From Pseudobacter sp. (GTDB taxonomy: Bacteria > Bacteroidota > Bacteroidia > Chitinophagales > Chitinophagaceae): a stretch of 35,124 nucleotides of DNA. This document shows positions 17,855 through 26,033 of this stretch, in pieces. Location: positions 1 through 35,124 of the forward strand of contig JAFIGX010000008.1 in NCBI GenBank assembly GCA_017849455.1, in the 5' to 3' direction. Below the pieces are notes generated by a model that did not search any database, was not told the origin of the DNA, and saw nothing but the letters and a program-made list of their open reading frames with translations. Each line of letters begins with the position of its first letter. Position 1 is the first letter of the stretch. A program made the translations under genes and the position numbers.

Positions 17855-19447
17855 ATGTCCAGTCCAACAGGATTTGCCCGGTTTATCATCGTGCTTACGA
17901 CCGTGTCGGCGGCCATCATGGAACTGATCGACACTTCCATCGTGAACGTTGGCCTGAGTGAAATGGCCGGTAGTCTGGGTGTGAACATCGAAGACGTAAG
18001 CTGGGTGATCACTTCCTATGCCATCGCGAATGTGATCATCATTCCCATGACCGGCTTCCTCGCAGAATATTTCGGGCGAAAGAATTACTATATCGTTTCC
18101 ATGATCATTTTCACTGCGGCCTCCTATATGTGTGCACAGTCGACCGGGCTGGTGGAACTGATCGTTTGGCGCTTCGTACAGGGTGTGGGTGGCGGCGCAC
18201 TGCTCTCCACTTCACAAGCCATCCTGTTCGATGCCTTCAAACCGGAAGACAGGCCCATGGCCTCCGGACTGTTCGGGATGGGCATCGTGCTGGGGCCAAC
18301 GCTCGGACCTACCGTTGGCGGCTACCTGATAGAACATTTTTCATGGCCCTGGATGTTCCTCGTGAACCTTCCGATCGGGATCATTGCCACGGTGCTCGCT
18401 TATACATTCATCGACAAAAAAGATGGTGAAGGGAAGAAGAAATCACAGATGCAGATCGACTATATCGGTATCGCTTTGCTGATGGTCGGCATCGGTTGTT
18501 TACAGTTCGTACTGGAAAGAGGTGAATCGGAAGATTGGTTTTCCAGCAATGCCATCCGCATTTGTTCGGTACTCGCCCTCATAGGGGTAGGCGGCTTCAT
18601 CTTCTATGAATTGAAGACCATCAACCCGGTGGTGAACCTTCGTGTAATGCGACACCGGAGTTATGCATTCACCATCATCTTCACTTTTGTGGCAGGGTTC
18701 GGCCTCTTCACTTCGGTATTCGTATATCCCGTACTGGCACAGCGTGTACTGGGGTTCACCGCGCTGGAAACAGGTCTGTCGCTGCTGCCGCCAACACTGG
18801 CCGGGGTAGTGCTGTTCCCTATCATGGGTAAGATGATGAGCAGGGGCGTTTCACCCATTCCGTTCATCGTTGTCGGATTTATTCTTTTCGCTGCTTATTC
18901 CTGGCTAAGTGCCGGAGTGAGCCCGGATATAGGCCGGTGGGCATTTTTCCTGCCGCTGCTCATTCGTGCATTCGGCATCTCGATGTCGCAGTTGCCATTG
19001 ATCAACCAGGCCGTGGCGGGCCTTCAGCCCAAAGAATATGCTTCAGGGATTGCGCTCAACAATATGGTCCGCCAGATCGGCGGCGCATTCGGTATTGCAT
19101 TGGCCAATAATTTCATCAGCCAACGTCATGCACAGCATCGCGCAGACCTGGTGAGCAACACCGTTGACGGGGCGGCAGCCTTTACGGAAAGAGTGAACTC
19201 CATCGCACAAACGATGATCGCCAAAACAGGCGATGTGGCCACTGCCACGACCAAGGCTTACCAGATCATCGATAATACGGTCGACCGGCAGGCTTATTAT
19301 CTCGCCTACCTCGATACCTTCCGGCTGATCGGCATTTTCTTCCTGCTGGTGATACCTCTGGTAGTATTCCTCAGGAACCCGAAGAAAAAAACAACAGTGG
19401 TCGTTGATCAGAAAGCAGCCAAAGAAGCGATGGAGGCCGCACACTAA
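17855..19447 (+). CDS. MFS multidrug transporter of the DHA2 (EmrB/QacA) family
   Basis: The 530-residue protein has about 14 hydrophobic segments, the number typical of the DHA2 family, against 12 in other drug MFS pumps. Motif D1-like ELIDTSIVNVGLSEMAGSLG lies near residues 23-42, WVITSYAIANVIIIP near 50, motif A-like GFLAEYFGRKN near 67 and motif C GPTLGPTVGGYL near 148-159. It exports drugs or other amphipathic compounds with proton antiport. With the adaptor before it and the channel gene 34 bases after it, it makes a full tripartite EmrAB-TolC-type system. The substrate is unknown. Confidence 0.92.
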   Translation: MSSPTGFARFIIVLTTVSAAIMELIDTSIVNVGLSEMAGSLGVNIEDVSWVITSYAIANVIIIPMTGFLAEYFGRKNYYIVSMIIFTAASYMCAQSTGLVELIVWRFVQGVGGGALLSTSQAILFDAFKPEDRPMASGLFGMGIVLGPTLGPTVGGYLIEHFSWPWMFLVNLPIGIIATVLAYTFIDKKDGEGKKKSQMQIDYIGIALLMVGIGCLQFVLERGESEDWFSSNAIRICSVLALIGVGGFIFYELKTINPVVNLRVMRHRSYAFTIIFTFVAGFGLFTSVFVYPVLAQRVLGFTALETGLSLLPPTLAGVVLFPIMGKMMSRGVSPIPFIVVGFILFAAYSWLSAGVSPDIGRWAFFLPLLIRAFGISMSQLPLINQAVAGLQPKEYASGIALNNMVRQIGGAFGIALANNFISQRHAQHRADLVSNTVDGAAAFTERVNSIAQTMIAKTGDVATATTKAYQIIDNTVDRQAYYLAYLDTFRLIGIFFLLVIPLVVFLRNPKKKTTVVVDQKAAKEAMEAAH

Positions 19448-19481
19448 TCTCGATCAACCAAACAGAAAAAAAGAGATCAAC

Positions 19482-20804
19482 ATGAAACGTATCAAATATA
19501 ATAGTATGAATAAATTGATCAGCGGACTGCTGCTGTTCCTGTTCGTACAACAGGGGATGGCGCAGGAATCGCCGGTGAAGGATGAAGGGTTGAAGGGCCT
19601 TATACAACAGGCAGTGACCAACTATCCCCGTATCAAAGAATTGGAAGCACAACTCAAATCGGATGCGGTGAGAGGAGAGATCATCAGGGCAGGCTACCTG
19701 CCATCCGTGAACGGAAATCTGAGCTACCAGTTATCGGCCCCTGTTCCCAAGGCTGAATTTGAAACGCCCGCAGGCAAGAGCATCATCCAGTTCTCTCCCT
19801 ACAGTAATTACAATGCCGCTATCAATGTGAACCAACTGATCTATGATTTCGGTAAAACAAAGTTGCAGCTCGACAGGAACCAGGCCGAACATGCGCTGAA
19901 CCTGGAGAACCTCGACAATAGCAGGAATGCCATTGCCTACCAGGTAGCACAGATCTATTATAATATCCAGTTCACGCAGAAAGCGGTCCAGGTGCAACAA
20001 GACCAGATCAGCTCCCTGAAAGAGAATGAACGCCTGATCCAGGCAAGGATCAGGAATGGGGATGCCCTGGAATATGACCTGCTCACCACGCAGGTGCGCA
20101 CGGCCAATTCCACCAACCGCCTCACCGACCTCCAGAGCCAGCTCGAAAAACAGTATGTGCTCATGCAATGGCTCACAGGCACAGATGCCCATGGTAAGAT
20201 CCCGGCCAGTGATACCTATGATGGATTGACCTTATTGCTCGATACGGGCGACTGGCAAAGCAATAATCCCGATGCCAAAGTGATCCAGAAAAAACTGGAC
20301 CTCTATCAATATGATCTGAAGTCGGCCACTGTGAACTCCAGACCCACGCTGAGTGGAAATGCCAGTGGCGGCTATCGCAACGGCATCCAGCCCGATATCG
20401 ATAATTTCAGGCTCAATGGCCTGGTTGGTGTAGGGCTCTCGATCCCGATCCTGTCTACCGACCGGCCCAGGCTCCGGCAAAAGCTCACGAGGGTGGAGAT
20501 CGAGACTACGAAGCTCTCGATGCAAACACTGGGGGCCAACATCCAAAAAGATCTTGCCACCGTGCAGCAGGATTATAAGAACCTGCAGGAAAAGATCGGC
20601 AATACCAGTGTACTGGTGCAGCAGGCGGAAAAAGCCTACAAACTGGCGCAAGTGCGGTTCAAGGAAGGTTTGATCACGAACGTGGAACTGCTGAGCACGC
20701 AAACAAATGTGGAAGATGCAAAATTACAACTGGTGCAATTGCAGTACCAGTCGCAACTCGATAAACTGGAAAGCCATAAGGTTGTTGGCACCAGGTTATT
20801 TTAG
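19482..20804 (+). CDS. TolC-family outer-membrane efflux channel
   Basis: ATG 19482 gives a 440-residue protein with a signal peptide ending near MAQ. An earlier in-frame ATG lies inside the pump gene and would spoil the signal peptide; a later one at 19506 is also possible. The two halves share the TolC/OEP pattern of long alternating helices: LIQQAVTNYPRIKELEAQLK near residue 45, INVNQLIYDFGKTKLQLDRN near 120, YKLAQVRFKEGLITNVELLS near 388. It forms the exit duct for the operon's MFS pump. Length fits the family. Confidence 0.9.
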   Translation: MKRIKYNSMNKLISGLLLFLFVQQGMAQESPVKDEGLKGLIQQAVTNYPRIKELEAQLKSDAVRGEIIRAGYLPSVNGNLSYQLSAPVPKAEFETPAGKSIIQFSPYSNYNAAINVNQLIYDFGKTKLQLDRNQAEHALNLENLDNSRNAIAYQVAQIYYNIQFTQKAVQVQQDQISSLKENERLIQARIRNGDALEYDLLTTQVRTANSTNRLTDLQSQLEKQYVLMQWLTGTDAHGKIPASDTYDGLTLLLDTGDWQSNNPDAKVIQKKLDLYQYDLKSATVNSRPTLSGNASGGYRNGIQPDIDNFRLNGLVGVGLSIPILSTDRPRLRQKLTRVEIETTKLSMQTLGANIQKDLATVQQDYKNLQEKIGNTSVLVQQAEKAYKLAQVRFKEGLITNVELLSTQTNVEDAKLQLVQLQYQSQLDKLESHKVVGTRLF

Positions 20805-20848
20805 AAAGGATCAGCTACAGGCTGGAATTGTTGTCAGGTTTATAGGTT

Positions 20849-20890
20849 AAAAGGAGAGCGCCCCGAAAGCTTTCGGGGCGCTCTCCTTTT
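20849..20890. terminator. Perfect 42-base palindromic terminator of the efflux operon
   Basis: Each base from 20849 to 20869 pairs with one from 20870 to 20890 (arm AAAAGGAGAGCGCCCCGAAAG), giving a 21-bp stem with A and T flanks. The ends make it work in both directions: it closes the efflux operon and would also stop leftward transcripts. It starts 45 bases after the channel gene. Confidence 0.9.
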
Positions 20891-20911
20891 CTGACCTGTA
20901 TCTTGTAATAT

Positions 20912-20935
20912 CCTTAGTGCCTTAGCGCCTTCGTG
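20912..20935. repeat. Three imperfect 8-base units (CCTTAGTG-CCTTAGCG-CCTTCGTG)
   Basis: Three adjacent octamers share the core CCTT(A/C)G(T/C)G. I recall similar CCTTNGTG-type runs as scattered intergenic elements in Bacteroidota and other environmental bacteria; I could not check this here. No coding role is visible. Confidence 0.45.
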
Positions 20936-20978
20936 GCAAAAACTTCCCGAGACGTCCAACCTTTCCATGCTTTGCTCC

Positions 20979-21012
20979 AAAAAAAAACAGTCCTGAAGTA
21001 ACTTCGGGACTG
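20979..21012 (-). terminator. Intrinsic terminator of the minus-strand small RNA
   Basis: CAGTCCTGAAGT (20988-20999) and ACTTCGGGACTG (21001-21012) form a stem with one mismatch. On the minus strand the stem is followed by nine T (20979-20987). The T-run shows the direction of use, and no other minus-strand gene lies directly upstream to need it. Confidence 0.75.
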
Positions 21013-21246
21013 TTCAAGAACTTTGTACGAAACCTTACCAACAGAACAGGGTCATCAATAGGTACAAATTTTAAAGTCGTTTCTTAGGATACTTGGATCA
21101 AGCGGGCTATTGGATTTCTTGTTGTTATTGAATGATTGGGACCCTGGAACTGGTTAATCGGATATTAGGACCTGGGATTTGGTTTTTCTTAAGTATTGGA
21201 CCTGGTTTTTCGGTTGGATATTGTGTCCTTGGATCATTCAATCAAC
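20979..21246 (-). ncRNA. Predicted structured small RNA with own promoter and terminator
   Basis: On the minus strand a promoter (21251-21282) is followed by about 265 bases that end in a hairpin plus a run of nine T (20979-21012). Near the expected 5' end, ATTGAATGAT (complement of 21233-21242) can pair with ATCATTCAAT (complement of 21127-21136), closing a domain of about 96 bases. Inside it the box CCAGGTCC recurs at about 30-base spacing (complements of 21198-21205 and 21168-21175, and a variant near 21138-21147). No long reading frame is present; the best ATG frame near the 5' end gives 27 residues. I do not recognise it as RNase P, tmRNA, SRP RNA or a known riboswitch. A short peptide or a 3' regulatory RNA remains possible. 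Confidence 0.5.
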
Positions 21247-21250
21247 AATA

Positions 21251-21282
21251 CAAACATATAAGATAGTGGCCCGGGATACAAG
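21251..21282 (-). promoter_or_regulatory. Promoter of the minus-strand small RNA
   Basis: Read on the minus strand: CTTG (21279-21282), a 20-base spacer, then TATGTTTG (21251-21258). The -7 box fits TAnnTTTG perfectly, and the -33 box has one mismatch to TTTG. Transcription should start near 21246. Confidence 0.5.
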
Positions 21283-21442
21283 AGCATATTTGCTTTATTT
21301 TAAGAATTCACGAATTACCTGCCCGATAGTAAAAATACCGAAGTGATTTTTGGTACAACTACTTAATTTGAGTTTGGCTATAATAAACCCCATATATTTA
21401 TAGTTGTATCAAAAAGTCGTACATCTTTAAATTGTCTTTAAT

Positions 21443-22264
21443 ATGTTGTTCGAGAATAAGACTGTACTGATCACCGGGGGAAGCCGGGGTATCGGGAAAG
21501 CCATTGCTTTAAGGCTGGCCAGGGAAGGCGCCAATATTGTGATCGTAGGAAAAACTGCTGAACCTCATCCAAAACTGGATGGAACGATCTATACCGCGGC
21601 CGAAGAGATCGCCAAGGCCGGCCCTGGAAAAGTGCTGCCGGTGCAGGGAGATGTCCGCTTTGAGGAAAGCATCCGCCATATCGTGCAACTGACCGTCGAG
21701 ACCTTCGGAGGGATCGATATCCTCGTCAATAATGCCAGTGCCATCAACCTGTCGCCCACAGAACAGACCGAGCCAAAACGGTGGGACCTGATGCATGGCA
21801 TCAACGTCCGCGGGGCCTTCTTCATGAGCCAGGCCTGTATCCCCTGGCTGAAAAAAGCCCATAACCCGCATATCCTCAATCTTTCCCCTCCTTTGAATAT
21901 GGAACCCAACTGGTTTGCCAAACACCTGGCCTACACCATGAGCAAATACGGAATGAGTATGGTGGTATTGGGACTGGCGGAAGAGCTTCGTCCACACCGG
22001 ATCGCGGCCAATGCGCTCTGGCCCCAGACCACCATTGCCACGGCAGCCGTACAAAACCTGCTGGGAGGTGATTTTCTGATGCAGCGAAGCCGCACACCTG
22101 AGATCGTGGCAGATGCTGCCTGCTGGATCCTGCAACAACCTTCTTATGAATGTACCGGCAATTTCTTTATCGATGAAGCGGTATTGCGAAAACAGGGCAT
22201 AACAGATTTCACGCAATATGCGGTGAACCCCGATCAAAAGTTAATGACAGACCTTTTTCTGTAA
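21443..22264 (+). CDS. Short-chain dehydrogenase/reductase of the HSDL2-like type
   Basis: The 273-residue protein has the Rossmann motif TGGSRGIG (11-18), NNAS (96-99), Asn 121, Ser 148 and the catalytic Y164-x3-K168 (AYTMSKYG). The segment ILNLSPPLN with AYTMSKYGMSM and LGLAEE is the pattern I know from hydroxysteroid dehydrogenase-like protein 2 and its bacterial relatives, which lack here the SCP2 domain found in the eukaryotic form. It should act as an NAD(P)-dependent oxidoreductase in the cytosol; a lipid-type substrate is only inferred. Its stop lies three bases from the stop of the convergent RhuM gene. Confidence 0.88.
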   Translation: MLFENKTVLITGGSRGIGKAIALRLAREGANIVIVGKTAEPHPKLDGTIYTAAEEIAKAGPGKVLPVQGDVRFEESIRHIVQLTVETFGGIDILVNNASAINLSPTEQTEPKRWDLMHGINVRGAFFMSQACIPWLKKAHNPHILNLSPPLNMEPNWFAKHLAYTMSKYGMSMVVLGLAEELRPHRIAANALWPQTTIATAAVQNLLGGDFLMQRSRTPEIVADAACWILQQPSYECTGNFFIDEAVLRKQGITDFTQYAVNPDQKLMTDLFL

Positions 22265-22267
22265 GGA

Positions 22268-23266
22268 TTATTTTGTCTTTTTTCGCTTATTGTTGTTAAT
22301 TTCTTTTAAATCGTTTTCCAATTCTTTCAGACTTTCAGAAGCTTCTATTTCCCTTTGTTTGGCAGAATATTTTTCAAATTCTTTTTCGGCCAGCTCATCT
22401 GCAATCTTCTTGCTGATCCGGCCGGCGTCTAATAAGATTTCTCTTTGATTGATTGTGAGAATATCATTGAGCTTATTCGACCAATCAGCCATATACATCG
22501 GTCTCCGGGCAAGAGCCTGCGCTTCGGCAAAAGCCAGGTATTGTTCAACTAATAGATTAAGTTCTTTTAGTTCCATTTCTGACAGGTAGTTCTTGGCAAT
22601 TGTAACATCTCCTTTCCTTATTTTATCCGATTTCCAGGCAGTCAGGCCCATGTTGACTTTATTCGCATCGGCTCTGTTGTAGATCAATTCTGCAGCAGTA
22701 TGCTTATGGATCGCCCAATGCAGCTTGTTCTGAACAGTCGCAAAAAACTCTACAGTTGTCCTCGAATTGGGGTCATAGTCAATACTTGTTACATAAATAT
22801 CTTTCACTCTTTGATAAAATACTTTTTCAGAAGACCTGATGTCTCTTATCCTATCAAGTAATTCCTGAAAGTAGTTTGGCTGATTACCGGATTTTAGTCT
22901 TTCATCATCGAGAGTAAACCCCTTGACAAGGTATTCCTTCAATCTTTGAGTAGCCCATATTCTAAATTGAGTACCTCTGTGGCTATTGACCCTATAGCCA
23001 ACCGAGATAATTACATCGAGATTATAATACTTTGTTTTATAAGCTTTTTCATCAGCGGCAGTTGTCAAATATTCTTTGACAACTGAATTTTCATCCAATT
23101 CTCTTTCCTTAAAAATGTTTTTGATGTGGTAGCTAATATTTTGCTTACTGGCTTGGTAAAGAATTCCCAGCTGCGCTTGGGTGAGCCATACCGTTTCATT
23201 TTCCAGCCTTACTTCAATCCTCGTATCACCCTCTTCAGTTTGATATATAATAATTTCACTTTCCAT
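22268..23266 (-). CDS. RhuM-family protein
   Basis: The 332-residue protein matches the virulence-RhuM family pattern: IEVRLENETVWLTQAQLGIL and ASKQNISYHIKNIF at residues 17-52, YYNLDVIISVGYRVNSHRGT and FRIWATQRLKEYLVKGF at about 80-118, and a charged helical C-terminus. The first block resembles a winged or helix-turn-helix DNA-binding fold. RhuM genes were named from a Salmonella pathogenicity island and occur in mobile regions in many phyla; their molecular function is not established. The gene sits 11 bases behind a small gene on the same strand. The pair is more AT-rich than both neighbours, which suggests acquisition. Confidence 0.85.
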   Translation of the reverse strand: MESEIIIYQTEEGDTRIEVRLENETVWLTQAQLGILYQASKQNISYHIKNIFKERELDENSVVKEYLTTAADEKAYKTKYYNLDVIISVGYRVNSHRGTQFRIWATQRLKEYLVKGFTLDDERLKSGNQPNYFQELLDRIRDIRSSEKVFYQRVKDIYVTSIDYDPNSRTTVEFFATVQNKLHWAIHKHTAAELIYNRADANKVNMGLTAWKSDKIRKGDVTIAKNYLSEMELKELNLLVEQYLAFAEAQALARRPMYMADWSNKLNDILTINQREILLDAGRISKKIADELAEKEFEKYSAKQREIEASESLKELENDLKEINNNKRKKTK

Positions 23267-23277
23267 CTACAAATGTT

Positions 23278-23667
23278 TTAAACAGCATCATTGCTTCTAT
23301 TTATCTTTTCCTTTCGTTTAAACTTGAATAACTTTTGATTATCAATAATCTCTTCAGAAATGTCAAACGCCACATAATCCCTGGCATAATCGATCCTAAG
23401 GCTATCAAAAAGGGCCTTTGTATTGATATAATAGTACTTACCAGCCTTACTTATCTTAAAGGTCCCTTCATGCTTGTCGGGATATATGATTACATAAAGG
23501 CTTTTATCGGTTTCGTCATCCGCATTAAAGCCAATGGCAGCAGTCTTTTCAACCGATAGCTGCATCCTTTTCGCAGCATCAATTGTAAAACCGAGCTTCC
23601 CGGTCTTATGGACAGTAGCCTTTAAATTTTTGTCTAAATTGTTGGGATTGAAGAATTTCAATTTCAT
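23278..23667 (-). CDS. Conserved-looking 129-residue hypothetical protein, partner of RhuM
   Basis: I recognise a hypothetical-protein type seen in Bacteroidota, with an N-terminal KFFNPNNLDKNLKATVHKTG, then KLGFTIDAAKRMQL, then a KSLYVIIYP strand and YYINTKALFDSLRIDYA. No catalytic motif, signal or membrane segment is visible. The predicted fold is small and beta-rich, perhaps a nucleic-acid or protein binder. It is the first gene of a two-gene unit with RhuM, 11 bases apart. Its own start codon ATG at 23665-23667 lies right at the expected transcription start, so the mRNA may have almost no leader. Confidence 0.6.
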   Translation of the reverse strand: MKLKFFNPNNLDKNLKATVHKTGKLGFTIDAAKRMQLSVEKTAAIGFNADDETDKSLYVIIYPDKHEGTFKISKAGKYYYINTKALFDSLRIDYARDYVAFDISEEIIDNQKLFKFKRKEKINRSNDAV

Positions 23668-23672
23668 GACAG

Positions 23673-23680
23673 CAAATATA
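23673..23680 (-). promoter_or_regulatory. Predicted -7 box before the RhuM unit
   Basis: Minus-strand TATATTTG fits TAnnTTTG exactly; a TTTT 19 bases further upstream stands in for the -33 TTTG. The box ends five bases from the ATG, implying a leaderless or nearly leaderless transcript. Confidence 0.45.
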
Positions 23681-23713
23681 AGAAAGCGAAATGAAGTAAA
23701 AAATAATTAAAAT

Positions 23714-23741
23714 GAATCTAAATTGATTCAAGATTCAATTT
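23714..23741. promoter_or_regulatory. Overlapping inverted repeats upstream of the RhuM unit
   Basis: GAATC (23714-23718) with GATTC (23725-23729), and AAATTGA (23720-23726) with TCAATTT (23735-23741), overlap each other. They lie just upstream of the predicted promoter and could be an operator. The AT-rich setting makes chance palindromes likelier, so confidence is low. Confidence 0.3.
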
Positions 23742-23895
23742 TGTTTCATAATAAATTCAATTATTTTTAGTAACAAATTCTCCATTTTTTAGGATGAATG
23801 GAGTTGTAACTCTGTACTATACATTGGGAACCTGCAGGATAATACTTTATTTGCTAAAGCAGTAAGCGAGGTAATTATTCTTGTTACAGCCTTTC

Positions 23896-24258
23896 TTATT
23901 TACTGCTCCCGGCGATCATGAGGGAAGCGCCGGCCAGGGCCAGGTCTTTGAGCAAACTGGGCAGAGCAGCATCATTGCCGTCGAGCACGGAAGGGAGATG
24001 GAGCATGAATACAAAAACCAGGAGCATGAGCGAGAGCAACAGCCCGGCTATCTTCACATATTTACCGGCGAGGAAACAAAGTGCTGCCGCGATCATGCAG
24101 GCGCCGGTGAAGTAAACCCAGAACTTACCACTGCCAGGCATATACGCAGGCACGAAACCGCTCATAGCATCTGCATTCCGGAAATGATTGACCCCGAAGA
24201 AGGCGAAAACGAGGGCGAATAGGATAATGCCTACCCTGGAAATGGTTGCATTGTTCAT
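23896..24258 (-). CDS. DoxX-like four-helix membrane protein
   Basis: Starting at ATG 24258 (a TTG two codons upstream is less likely), this 120-residue protein has four hydrophobic helices: about 8-23, 44-62, 68-86 and 98-115. It shows the DoxX-type features FALVFAFFGVNHFRN in helix 1 and ACMIAAALCFLAG in helix 2. DoxX-family proteins are small inner-membrane proteins, some linked to quinone or redox functions; no specific activity can be read here. It stands alone on the minus strand between the RhuM unit and lysS. Confidence 0.75.
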   Translation of the reverse strand: MNNATISRVGIILFALVFAFFGVNHFRNADAMSGFVPAYMPGSGKFWVYFTGACMIAAALCFLAGKYVKIAGLLLSLMLLVFVFMLHLPSVLDGNDAALPSLLKDLALAGASLMIAGSSK

Positions 24259-24341
24259 AAGCAAGCAGGTTTAATTACAGTAAGTTACTGAATAAATGCG
24301 GAAACCAGCGTCCTGCCTGCATTTGTGATAAAGATGTGCAT

Positions 24342-24376
24342 ATTAAAAAGCCGCAGTCTGATGGGCTGCGGCTTTT
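24342..24376 (-). terminator. Intrinsic terminator of lysS
   Basis: AAAAGCCGCAG (24346-24356) and CTGCGGCTTTT (24366-24376) form an 11-bp stem around nine bases. On the minus strand the stem ends in a T-run. It starts five bases after the lysS stop codon. Confidence 0.85.
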
Positions 24377-24380
24377 GTAT

Positions 24381-25898
24381 TTATTCATTTGTCTTTTCAG
24401 GTCGCATTTGCGGGAATAACAATACGTCCTGGATGCTCGGCTGGTTGGTCATCAACATGCAAAGGCGGTCGATGCCGATGCCGATACCTGACGTTGGCGG
24501 CATGCCATATTCAAGCGCCCGGAGAAAATCATAATCGATGTACATGGCCTCATCGTCCCCTCTTTCCATAAGCTTTGCCTGTTCTTCGAACCTTTCCCGC
24601 TGATCGATGGGGTCATTCAGCTCACTGTAGGCATTGGCGATCTCCTTACCGTTCACCATCAGCTCGAAACGCTCTACCAGTCCGGGTTTACTGCGATGCT
24701 TTTTCGTGAGCGGGCTCATTTCGACAGGGTAATCGATGATAAAGGTGGGCTGTATGAATTGACCCTCACAAGTTTCACTGAACAGCTCATCTACCAGTTT
24801 CCCCTTGCCCATGCTGGCCTCTGTATGGATGCCCAGTTTTTTGCAGGCATCCCTCAACTGCGCCTCATCCATATTGCTGACATCGACGCCTGCATATTCT
24901 TTGATGGCATCGTAGATGCTTATGCGCTTGAAAGGGGCTTTGAAGCCGATCTCCTTGTCACCTACCATCACCTTGGTGGCGCCATGAAGGGCCAGCGCGA
25001 TCTTTTCCATCAACTGTTCCGTTACCTCCATCATCCAGAAGTAGTCCTTATAGGCGGTGTACCATTCCAGCACGGTGAACTCGGGGTTATGGGTGCGGTC
25101 CATCCCTTCATTGCGGAAGTTGCGGCTGAATTCATATACCCAGTCGAACCCGCCCACGATCAGCCTTTTCAGGTAAAGCTCATTGGCAATACGCAGATAG
25201 AACGGAACGTCCAGCGCATTGTGGTGCGTAATGAACGGCCTGGCCGCCGCACCGCCGGGAATGGATTGCAATACCGGCGTATCCACTTCCAGGGCGCCCT
25301 GGCTATTGAGGAAATCACGGATGGTATTGATAAGCTTGCTGCGTTTCTGGAAAGTATCTTTCACCTGCGGGTTCACGATGAGGTCGGCATAACGCTGGCG
25401 GTAGCGGAATTCCGGGTCGGTCACTGCATCGAAGGTCTCGCCCTCTTTCTCCTTCACGATCGGCAAGGGCTTCAGGGCCTTGGTAAGAAAGCTCAGTTCG
25501 AGAACATGAACAGAGGTCTCTCCTGTTTTGGTAGTGAACACGAACCCTTTCACCCCGATGATGTCACCGATATCTGTAAGATGTTTCCAGACTTTATCGT
25601 AAAGCGTTTTATCGTCCCCGGGACAGATCTCATCACGCTTGATGTACAACTGTATCTTTCCGGTGCTGTCCTGCAGTACGGAGAAGCTGGCCTTCCCCAT
25701 ATCACGGATGCTCATAATCCTTCCGGCGAGGCATACTTCCGCAAAATCAGCCTTGTTCTCTTCTCCTTTATAATGTTCCTTGATATTGGCGGCGTAATTA
25801 TTGACGGGATACAATGGGGCAGGATAGGGATCGATGCCCAATTGCTGCAATGCCGCCATTTTCTCTCTCCTGATGATCTCTTGTTCCGATAATTGCAT
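24381..25898 (-). CDS. lysS: Lysyl-tRNA synthetase, class II
   Basis: This 505-residue cytosolic enzyme charges tRNA-Lys with lysine. The N-terminal OB-fold anticodon-binding domain is at about 55-150 ([20 protein letters not shown], then [17 protein letters not shown]). The class II catalytic domain follows: motif 1 near [12 protein letters not shown], motif 2 [20 protein letters not shown] and motif 3 [13 protein letters not shown] near the end. The length equals that of typical bacterial LysS. The gene stands alone, with a likely promoter 30 bases upstream and a clear terminator downstream. Confidence 0.97.
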   Translation of the reverse strand: MQLSEQEIIRREKMAALQQLGIDPYPAPLYPVNNYAANIKEHYKGEENKADFAEVCLAGRIMSIRDMGKASFSVLQDSTGKIQLYIKRDEICPGDDKTLYDKVWKHLTDIGDIIGVKGFVFTTKTGETSVHVLELSFLTKALKPLPIVKEKEGETFDAVTDPEFRYRQRYADLIVNPQVKDTFQKRSKLINTIRDFLNSQGALEVDTPVLQSIPGGAAARPFITHHNALDVPFYLRIANELYLKRLIVGGFDWVYEFSRNFRNEGMDRTHNPEFTVLEWYTAYKDYFWMMEVTEQLMEKIALALHGATKVMVGDKEIGFKAPFKRISIYDAIKEYAGVDVSNMDEAQLRDACKKLGIHTEASMGKGKLVDELFSETCEGQFIQPTFIIDYPVEMSPLTKKHRSKPGLVERFELMVNGKEIANAYSELNDPIDQRERFEEQAKLMERGDDEAMYIDYDFLRALEYGMPPTSGIGIGIDRLCMLMTNQPSIQDVLLFPQMRPEKTNE

Positions 25899-25928
25899 GA
25901 ATAATGATTAATATGATCAAAACGGCTG

Positions 25929-25936
25929 CAAAAATA
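25929..25936 (-). promoter_or_regulatory. Predicted -7 box of lysS
   Basis: Minus-strand TATTTTTG fits TAnnTTTG and lies 30 bases before the lysS ATG. The -33 region offers only TTTT at a 17-base spacing, so the promoter call is moderate. Confidence 0.45.
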
Positions 25937-26033
25937 GCATATTTGCCAGAACGAAAAGGTAAAATACGTTCTGTAATAACCGGTTGTATGGCACCACAAA
26001 CAACGGTATTCAATCATGTAGTAGTTTTAGGAT

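Noticed and set aside
20979..21246. The minus-strand RNA as RNase P, tmRNA, SRP RNA or 6S RNA
   Set aside because: The conserved boxes of these RNAs that I know (for example GAGGAAAGTCC of RNase P, or the tmRNA end with CCA) are missing; the 6S possibility cannot be fully excluded.
24696..25892. A 398-codon open frame opposite lysS
   Set aside because: It lies completely antisense to a certain lysS gene and has no recognisable domain.
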